This document shows positions 57,101-64,000 of a stretch of DNA of 64,000 bases, piece after piece; the first letter of the stretch is position 1; the number at the start of each line of letters is the position of its first letter. The position numbers and the translations under genes were made by a program. The DNA is from Torreya grandis (lineage: Eukaryota > Streptophyta > Pinopsida > Cupressales > Taxaceae), in the NCBI GenBank assembly GCA_037957365.1, contig JARHVA010005354.1, forward strand, positions 368,501 to 432,500, given 5' to 3'. The notes beneath the pieces were generated by a model. It was not told the DNA's origin and did not search any database. It worked only from the letters and a program-made list of their open reading frames with translations.

Positions 57101-58480
57101 ATAAGGTGTGTCCATCTAGAAGTTGTCATGTGAAGCTCTCCTTGGAAAGAAGATTCTTAGATAATTTGATCCTATGAATATTAAATCATAAGTAAAAATG
57201 TATAATATCAATGGTGTGCTTCTTGAGAAATCCATTCTCAAATACTTCCTCTATTTTATAAGTCCCAAGGCATATAGTTATTAATTTTCCATTATGCTCT
57301 TTATACCTAGAATAAGAAAGTAGGGCCTAGAATCCTTGCTAAAATTATTTTATTTTGATGTACTTGTCAAGTCATCTTGTAATTTACTAGTACACCACTT
57401 CAGTATGATGTAATGACTCTCTTTAGAGTTAATTAAAATTGGTAAGTTGCATGACTCTCTCCTTCTATGTTTGTGATAAATTAAATCCAAGTGCTAATGG
57501 TGTCCTCAAGGTTTTATGATCAAAATCAATGGGGAGAATAGGCTTCCTTATATATACTAATTCATATGGGTTTAGTCTAATTTGGTATTTCATGTAATTA
57601 TATATGCCTAACATACTTCAAGAATATGAGTCTCCTAATCTTTACAGTGCACGTTGACTCTTTTGGAGAGGATATTCTCTACTTTCCTATTTCTAAATTC
57701 TACATGTAAATTGGATTGAGGATGGTATGGGGTGGATTTCTTATGCTTGATTTCATATTATTATACAAGGGAGGTTATGAGATCAAATTTAAATTGAGGA
57801 CCTTGGTCTATAAAAATATCTCATGGTACTCCATAGTGGGTGAAAATTACTTAATACAAAAATTCTACAAATTTATCATCGCTTGCATGGGTTAAGGCTT
57901 TCACCTCTGCCCATTTAGTCACATAACATAAAATAAATAATATATACTCTTTGATATTGGATTTAGGATATATTAGTCTACAAAAATCAAGTCCTTAATT
58001 ATCAAATGGTTATAAAATCAATTGTGGTTGTAGTGGCATCTCATCTGAATGTGTGGGTTTCCCCATACATTGGCATTGATCACACTAGCATGTATATTCA
58101 AATGCATCCTTATGCAAGGTAGACCAATAGTATCTTATAGATAGAATATTGATGGAATTCCTCTTTGTATTAAAATGGCCCCTATAGGGTTCATCATGAA
58201 ATTATCTAAGGATGTCAACAATGTCGTCTTTGTGGATACACCAACACATGATTGAATCAGGTTCAATGAAAAAAATACATCTAGAGATCCATAAGTATGG
58301 ACCAATGTTTACAACTAAATTATGCCTCTCTTTTGGAGAGAAATGTCGTGGTAGAAATCATACAATGAATTAATTAGTAATGTCTAAATAAAAAGGAGTA
58401 TTAGAGGTTAATTCAAAAATATGTTCATCAGGAAAAGATTCATCTAGTACTAGACTTTTTTTTATTAGATTGAAACATTA
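57100..58480 (-). pseudogene. gypsy-H integrase
   Basis: Minus strand from about 58450: zinc domain FHDEPYRGHFNTKRNSINILSIRYYW with CDQCQCMGKPT (58110-58060); core GLDFCRLI with first Asp (about 57990), YVTKWAEVKALTHA, IDQGPQF with second Asp (about 57815), and STPYHPQSNLHVEFRNRKVENIL with the Glu (about 57720). The C-terminal part includes GKLITICLGTYKIEEVFENGFLKK near 57280-57215 and a decayed NxHRxK end near 57170. The D,D-E residues are visible, but frameshifts and stops abound. Confidence 0.9.
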
Positions 58481-59000
58481 TAAAAAATATGTAACTACAT
58501 TATCCTTTCCTAGTCTATTGATAATAGTAATATCAAATTCTTATAGAAAAATCAACCACCTAATTATCCTTCTAGTGATTTTGATTTATTCATTAAATAC
58601 TTTATTGTTTCATGATCAATATGGATACTTTATTAACCAATAAGGTAGTGTCTAAACTTGTTGATAACAAATAATACAGTAAGAAATTCCTTTTTTGTTA
58701 CCATATAATTAAGCTCAACACCTTGAAAGTTTTTCTTGATGAAGTGTATGGCATAACTCAAGGACTAATCCTTATAATCAAGGAGAACTCCTAGTGTAGT
58801 ATTAGAAGCATTTGTATAGATATTAAAGGTAATGTCCAGTCAAGACCTCTCAATACTAGAGTTGTTATTAGTATATCTTTGAATTATTGGAATGTTGTTT
58901 GACATGCATTAGCCCAAATAAAATCAATATTCTTAGAAATTTAAAAAAATAAAGGTGATATAATTTTTCTCAAATATTTAATGAATATATAGTAATAATT
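58481..59000 (-). pseudogene. gypsy-H RNase H
   Basis: Minus frames show a VLELCHTLHQEKLSRC-like trace (58755-58720), YGNKKGISYCIICYQQV, LIKYPY and, further on, RRIIRWLIFLxEFDITIINRLGKDN (58570-58510), which matches the 'RWILLLQEFDxxIxDRxGxxN' end of gypsy RNase H. Several stops. The catalytic residues are not clearly readable. Confidence 0.75.
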
Positions 59001-59780
59001 GGTTTATCATACCAAACTTATAACATATTTTTTCTTTTGTAGAATTGGTAAGACCTTGTTTATGTTGATTTTGGTAGGATATACCTTGATAACTATAGGT
59101 GAGATGTGGTGTCCTAATAAAATACCTTCAATAATCAATATGTAGCATTTTTCAGGACTCAAGGATCGCTGGTTATCTTAATAGCGTTGAAAGAGTTTAT
59201 TAAGGTTTTGGGGGGATTTATCACATGTTTCCCCATAGAATGTATATTTCAACATAATCATGGGATAGATAAAAAATATGCTTAAAACAACCTTTGAATG
59301 ATGGATGGAATGTTTTAGAAACCAAATGGAAGTAAAACATATGGATAGGTACCCCAACATGTAAAGGTAGTCTTATCTTGATCCTCAGGAGCTATTCTGA
59401 TCTAGTTATAGTCACTAAATCCATTAAGAAAAGAGAAGTACTTTTTTCTTGCTAACATGTCAAAAAATTAATTAATAAAAGGGAGAGGAAAGTGATCTTA
59501 TATTGTATTTGAATTTAATTCCCTATAGTCCACACATATATTATATTAACCCCTTTTTTGGGTATAATAGATAGGGGTGAAGCCCATTGGCTATCAGAAA
59601 TAGGATAAATAAACCTTGCATCTAATAGTTTTTATAACTTTGTTTTGACTATGACTTTGATAATAGGGTTCATTTGGCATTATGTTTGGAAAATGGGTAT
59701 ACACTCTTCCTTAATGTAGATATGGTGGGTACATAAATTTATATAAATTCCTCTCATATCATGATAATCACAAGAATTTT
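59001..59780 (-). pseudogene. gypsy-H reverse transcriptase
   Basis: Minus frames: KLLDARFIYPISDSQWASPLSIIPKKG (59650-59570), KYFSLLNGFSDYNxIRIAPEDQDKTTFT (59440-59360), WGTYPYVLLPFGF. The YxDD box expected near 59250 is missing: reading passes from MLKY directly to TFYGET, so the three or four residues with both catalytic Asp are deleted. LGHHIS-like and 'TKIN' traces follow near 59100. Typical gypsy RT otherwise. Confidence 0.87.
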
Positions 59781-60680
59781 TTTTTTATCTTTTTGGATCA
59801 TGGTAACTATATTAGTTTATTATTGAGGTTCCAACTTATTGATATTGAGATGTTGTCTTGGAAATATTCCCACTAGTTTGGATAAATATGACATGGATTC
59901 CACATTACCTAATAGTAGAGAATAGAAGTAATGGTGTGGTAGTAGTTGATGAAAGGTTATAATATCTCTTATATCATTAGAGGGGATAGTTTCAAGGAGA
60001 ATACTTGTGAGATGGGATGGTATACATTGAAAGAGACTACCTATTTTTGAATCCTCTTGATAGATGTTTTATAAGATATGAGAAAGGATTATGTCTTTCT
60101 CTTGATCTCTTAGGGATATGCTACAATCAAGTGTGCATAAAGTATGAAAATAAACTTGTTCCTCAGCCACCTCTTCCATCCATGGAGGTTGTTCTAATTC
60201 ATATAATGATTTGTCTAGTGGGTATAACTCTAATTTATTGGGGTTATTTCCATTTGAAATTAACATATTTTCAGATCGACAACTAATAAAAGAATCAACC
60301 ATAACTAGCCATGGTCTTCTTAAGATAAGTGAATATCCTCCTAGGTTAATCTTAAGTTATAGAATGATTAAATAAGTTGGATATTCCCATGAATCCATAG
60401 TGATGGCAAAATATTCAATCCTTCCTTATGGTTTAACATTGGATCTATCAACCAATTGTAGAGTTGTAGGTGTTGGGTGAAGTTGTTTTAGTCCAAGTTT
60501 ATGCATGGTTTCTATAGTCATGATATTGATGGATGCCCCTAAATCAATCAAAGTATTATTTATCAGTTGGACATGAATGTTGACATTAACTACAGGGATG
60601 TTGGGATAATAATACTTATGTGGAACCATATTACTTAGGATGATGTCCACAAGTGTTCCAACTACTTAGATAGTATTGGT
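59781..60680 (-). pseudogene. gypsy-H aspartic protease and linker
   Basis: Open minus stretch 60650-60426: QLINNTLIDLGASINIMTIETMHKLGLKQL, the retropepsin active site with D-L-G-A in place of D-S/T-G-A, then LQLVDRSNVKP. In the next frames GGYSLILRRPWLVMVDSFISCRSENMLIS (60340-60260), the normal 'LILGRPWLATADAxIxCRxGxM' end. The linker (60302-60069 open) is acidic. It would process the polyprotein. Confidence 0.88.
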
Positions 60681-61690
60681 ATGCTTCCTTTTACATCTAG
60701 ATTGTTTTAAGAATAATTCACAGACAACTTTGGTGTATATGGACACATTATTTATGTCTTAAAATAGTGGGATATTGACACACACATTCTTTAATTATCC
60801 CAAGAAATAAAATTTAGGTTATTGATTAAGATGTTAAATGTTCAACTTTTTAGGGAAAGGAGGGTTTGTAGACCCATGTGTTAGGATGGGACTTGGTTTA
60901 GAAGTAGTAGTGGGTTCATGTGGTTATAAATTAGTATGGGTGTTTGAAATATATTTAGGGGGTTTGGTGATCACATGTGGGGTGGGTTATGGAATAATAC
61001 ATCTTGAATAAAAATGGAGTCCATTGATATCCATAATTTAGGTTAGATATTGAATTATTTCAATGGTTTGTGTTTGTTGAACAAACTTATTAGCAAGGTT
61101 TAATATAGGTTGGGTGGGAAATTGTGTTTGTCTAAGATATGGTTGTGTATTTGACATTAGAACTAATTTTTATTATTTTTCCACTTATTATGGCAGGGGG
61201 AATCCATAATTTTGGTTGAAATGGATTTGGTTACTCCTCCATGGTTGGTGCCTTAGGTTTGAGGGATGAGACCATTACCAATTTAGATTTTGAGTTTACC
61301 AAGGCCAGGTTTGTGAGGGATATGTTTGCCAATTTTTAGGTGTATAAGGTTAATTTTGGGGTGGTTGCCAACTACTAGGGTTTGGAAAATTTAGTTGTCA
61401 CTAATTCTAGTTTTGGGATTGCATTTTTTTTGAAGAATTTGGTCCATAATTAATAACAACTAAAAATTGAGAAATTGAAATTACAAATTTTAGTGGCATA
61501 CCTTGAATGTTATACCTAGGTGGAAATTGTATTAAGTGTGTTATGTATAAAATTTTATCTCTTTCACCATAAATTTCATGTATTTATACAGTCTCATGAT
61601 CCTTTTCTATTATGCTTGAGACTTTGAATTTAATAATTGGAAATTTACAATCTACTTTGTTCTTTTGATAGTCCAAATAAAAAACATTCA
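60681..61690 (-). pseudogene. gypsy-H gag-protease spacer, decayed
   Basis: About 1 kb on the minus strand between Gag core and protease, with only short open runs. Asn/Gln/Pro-rich traces are visible, but I find no clear zinc knuckle. Confidence 0.5.
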
Positions 61691-62400
61691 AGGCTTGCTC
61701 TATTTATTCTTTTTTTCCTTGTGTTAAATGTATCCAATTAGGTATCCATATGACTAATGATATGTTGACTAATATCCTTCAACAAATTACTTACCTTAAT
61801 TTTTGAGAGTCCATTTTTAGTTGATGAAAGAAGTATCTTGTTGCTATGAGAATTATTCATTGTTGACCTTGAGTAACTCATACATAGAGTGTTATCTCAA
61901 TAAATTATAATATTGAGACATCTCTTCCACTCATTAGGGCCAATACATCTAAACAATCTTCTCTAACTCCTTTAAATAATATTAATTTGATGGATTCTTT
62001 ATGCATTGTAGTTTGTTTATATTTTTGTAGGATAAATATAAACTATTCCATATAATATTCTAGTGATTCATCCTCCTATTGTGCCATCTTGAATGTGTAA
62101 TACCTCCTATACTTCTTCAATAATAATCTTGATATTTAAAAATAAAATTCTCCTCCATTTTTTACTAGGTAGAAATTGCATCCTTCCCTAGTTCATAAAC
62201 CATCTAAGGGATACATCCTTGAGTGTTACCAGAAAAAAATTCAAACTTTGAGCATCTTTATTATAATCATAGCTAAAAATTAAGACATCAAACTCAAAAA
62301 ATAATGTATCTAGATCCTGAATTCCCTTTCCCCTAAAAGTAAGAAGGGAAGTATGATGGATATTATTCATAGGTACATGACCCCAAGGGTGTGGATGGGA
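61690..62400 (-). pseudogene. gypsy-H gag core
   Basis: The open minus stretch 62370-62188 reads FRGKGIQDLDTLFFEFDVLIFSYDYNKDAQSLNFFLVTLKDVSLRWFMN, then after TAG: MAQQEDESLEYYMEQFIFILQKYKQT and ESIKLILFKGVREDCLDVLALMSGRDVS (62090-61910). This is the Retrotrans_gag core (..F.GxxxEDPDxFLFEFDxxxRSYDYxxDAxKLKLFPxTLKDxALRWFM.., QxxDESLExYxERF). Gag N-terminus towards 62900 is not readable. Confidence 0.87.
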
Positions 62401-63254
62401 AATTCAAAGGTTATAGACTCATTGGTAGTGTTCTCTTCTTGATGGTCCTCCATGAATGCCCTTACTACTAGTCATAGACTAGAAGCTTTTGTCACCCACT
62501 CTTTGAATTTTTTTTATCAATTTCTATAATCCTTGGTGAGTAGTAAATGGAAAGTTTGGGATTTTCTAGGGGAGAATAGTGTGTCCTATATGGGGGTGAA
62601 GTATTATAAGTGTTTGAGGATTATATAGGTTATCCAATAAAGAGCTTTCCTAATTCAACAAATTCTACAAGTTTGATGTTCCTCTTAGGAGCTAAAAAGG
62701 ATTTAAATTCTCTCTTAGCAAAATGTTTGGGTAAGGGTGGATGAATGTGAATAATAGATTATTGAATACAAGGTAACCAATTAGAAATCCTCAAAAATGG
62801 TGTTGAAGGGTCCTTATAAAGGGTATAAAAATCATCTTCCTCTTGATTCTTAGATTGTGCTACCAGTCAAGTTAATAACTCTTATATCTCTAGATCTTCT
62901 AATAAACATCGTGGATTGTCTTCATGTGTTTCCTCATGATCTTCAATTAATGTAGGTTGTAATTATATTATTATTGTAAAATTCAAATGCTTAGGCAATA
63001 ATCTACTTAGGTGGTCTTGTTCCCACTATATACAAGTTAACCAACTTATTTTTATGTTTTTGCCTATCCTGCCCTACACAAGATTAGTAAAACATGCATT
63101 TTTGGATTTTTCACTAATCTACTTTTTCAAAAATTGAAACTTACATCTAGAAAGAATGAAATATAACTAGGAAATCAATGAATTATTCAAAAAATAGTAA
63201 AATTTGGAAAGCAAAAGAATTTATCAATCTTGGAGATACAATTATTGTGAGACC
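62401..63254 (-). other. gypsy-H gag 5' part and leader, decayed
   Basis: About 850 bases without recognised motifs, between the Gag core and the PBS on the minus strand. Confidence 0.5.
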
Positions 63255-63255
63255 T

Positions 63256-63273
63256 TACCCGATAATGATGCTA
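63256..63273 (-). promoter_or_regulatory. gypsy-H primer-binding site, decayed
   Basis: The minus strand reads TAGCATCATTATCGGGTA. Compared with TGGCGCCGTTGCCGGGGA, the tRNA-Asp-type PBS common in plant gypsy elements, most differences are G to A or C to T. It follows the LTR end (CA) after four bases and lies upstream of gag, as required. Confidence 0.7.
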
Positions 63274-63276
63274 AAA

Positions 63277-64000
63277 TGACGAGAAATTTTTTAACAATTA
63301 ATTAAATTGATCCAAACCAATCTCTGAATATACAACTTTATCTTCACAATATAGGGAGACCACTTAGTTTATAAAATAACTAATTTATTGATTTTCAACC
63401 TAGGGTTCATTTAACTTTGATGATATGTCGACACTATATATGCAACACTAACTGAATTGTATCAATTTAAGATAGGAATACATGAATAAAGGAAATTATA
63501 TGAATTGAAAGTACTTGTAAGTAAAATACACTTATAAGAAATAAATAAAATAAAATGAATTGAATTTAATGTAGTGGAAGCTTCCTCTAATAAAGTTACA
63601 ATCATTTAAACTTATTTAAATAATGCGTGAATTAATTATAATAATTAAATCACACATATGCATAATTAAAAGGATATAAATAAATAATTTCACACTAATT
63701 TTTTTGACTACTATAATGAGCTAGAATCTTCACTAAAACTTCTCCTAAAGGGGCCTCCTCACTTGGGTTGAGTTCTAATTCTCTTCTTATTTTTAACACA
63801 TTTGCTTTAGAATATTGATTTAATTCATAATCTTGTATCAATTAAATATTTATACAATAATGGTTACACCGATAACTATTAATAATAATGTTGTTCTACC
63901 CATTTAAATTTCTTATTACTCCATTATCCATGTCCAGGTTGCATCATTTACAGAGGTGGATATGTATTATTACCTAACAAAAAATGATAAGAATACAAAA
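63277..64000 (-). repeat. gypsy-H 5' LTR, cut by window end
   Basis: Everything upstream of the PBS on the minus strand belongs to the LTR, whose 3' end reads CTCGTCA. AT-rich; the other end lies outside the window. No second copy was found with confidence. Confidence 0.55.

Overview
This window is AT-rich nuclear DNA of a seed plant with a large, repeat-choked genome. I see no host protein-coding gene, rRNA, tRNA or CRISPR array. Almost everything recognisable is LTR retrotransposon sequence: two Ty1/copia copies and at least six Ty3/gypsy copies, in both orientations, old, broken and nested. The gag types, Tat-like elements with a second RNase H, and high LTR divergence suggest a gymnosperm (conifer, cycad or Ginkgo-like), but that is inference; the sequence alone only shows plant-type retroelements.

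Layout, left to right. 1-3467: copia-A (+), cut by the window edge, from gag zinc knuckle to RNase H, then a probable 3' LTR holding an (ATT)19 tract. 3708-8640: pieces of gypsy-B (-), with its RT (3708-4372) separated from its protease (8090-8640) by about 3.7 kb of unrelated, mostly unidentified DNA. About 9110-9640: LTR-like segment (-). 9739-10725: gypsy-C (-) protease fragment, cut on its upstream side by gypsy-D. 10726-26016: gypsy-D (+), with both LTRs, PBS, gag, protease, a second RNase H placed before RT, RT, RNase H, integrase and a long repeat-bearing 3' region. Inside its gag lies a complete copia-E (12239-18825) with two LTRs, PBS, polypurine tract and a perfect 5-bp target duplication. 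27400-34400: gypsy-F (-), Tat-like, gag to integrase with the extra RNase H after the normal one. 34500-37489: purine-rich, C-depleted DNA and a possible F LTR. 37490-53600: gypsy-G (+), Tat-like, with a truncated 5' LTR and a full 3' LTR; its 4.7-kb 3' region contains an antisense plant-mobile-domain pseudogene. 53601-57100: mostly unassigned AT-rich DNA. 57100-63276: gypsy-H (-), integrase to gag, PBS, then its 5' LTR running off the window.

How the parts relate. LTR divergence gives an order: copia-E (about 5% between LTRs by eye) lies inside gypsy-D (about 11% in a 170-base sample), as nesting demands; gypsy-G LTRs differ by about 10% in a 133-base sample. All coding regions are dead: stops (strongly biased to TAG), frameshifts and lost catalytic residues. 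No element could move on its own today.

The most interesting signals are: a 19-bp tandem motif built on the palindrome ACCATCGATGGT, present in five separate clusters inside gypsy-G; the antisense plant-mobile-domain ORF in the same element; two different pol domain orders among Tat-like elements in one window; the nested pair with consistent ages and TA...TA LTR ends; and a field of TTGAACC/GGTTCAA repeats in the gypsy-D 3' region.
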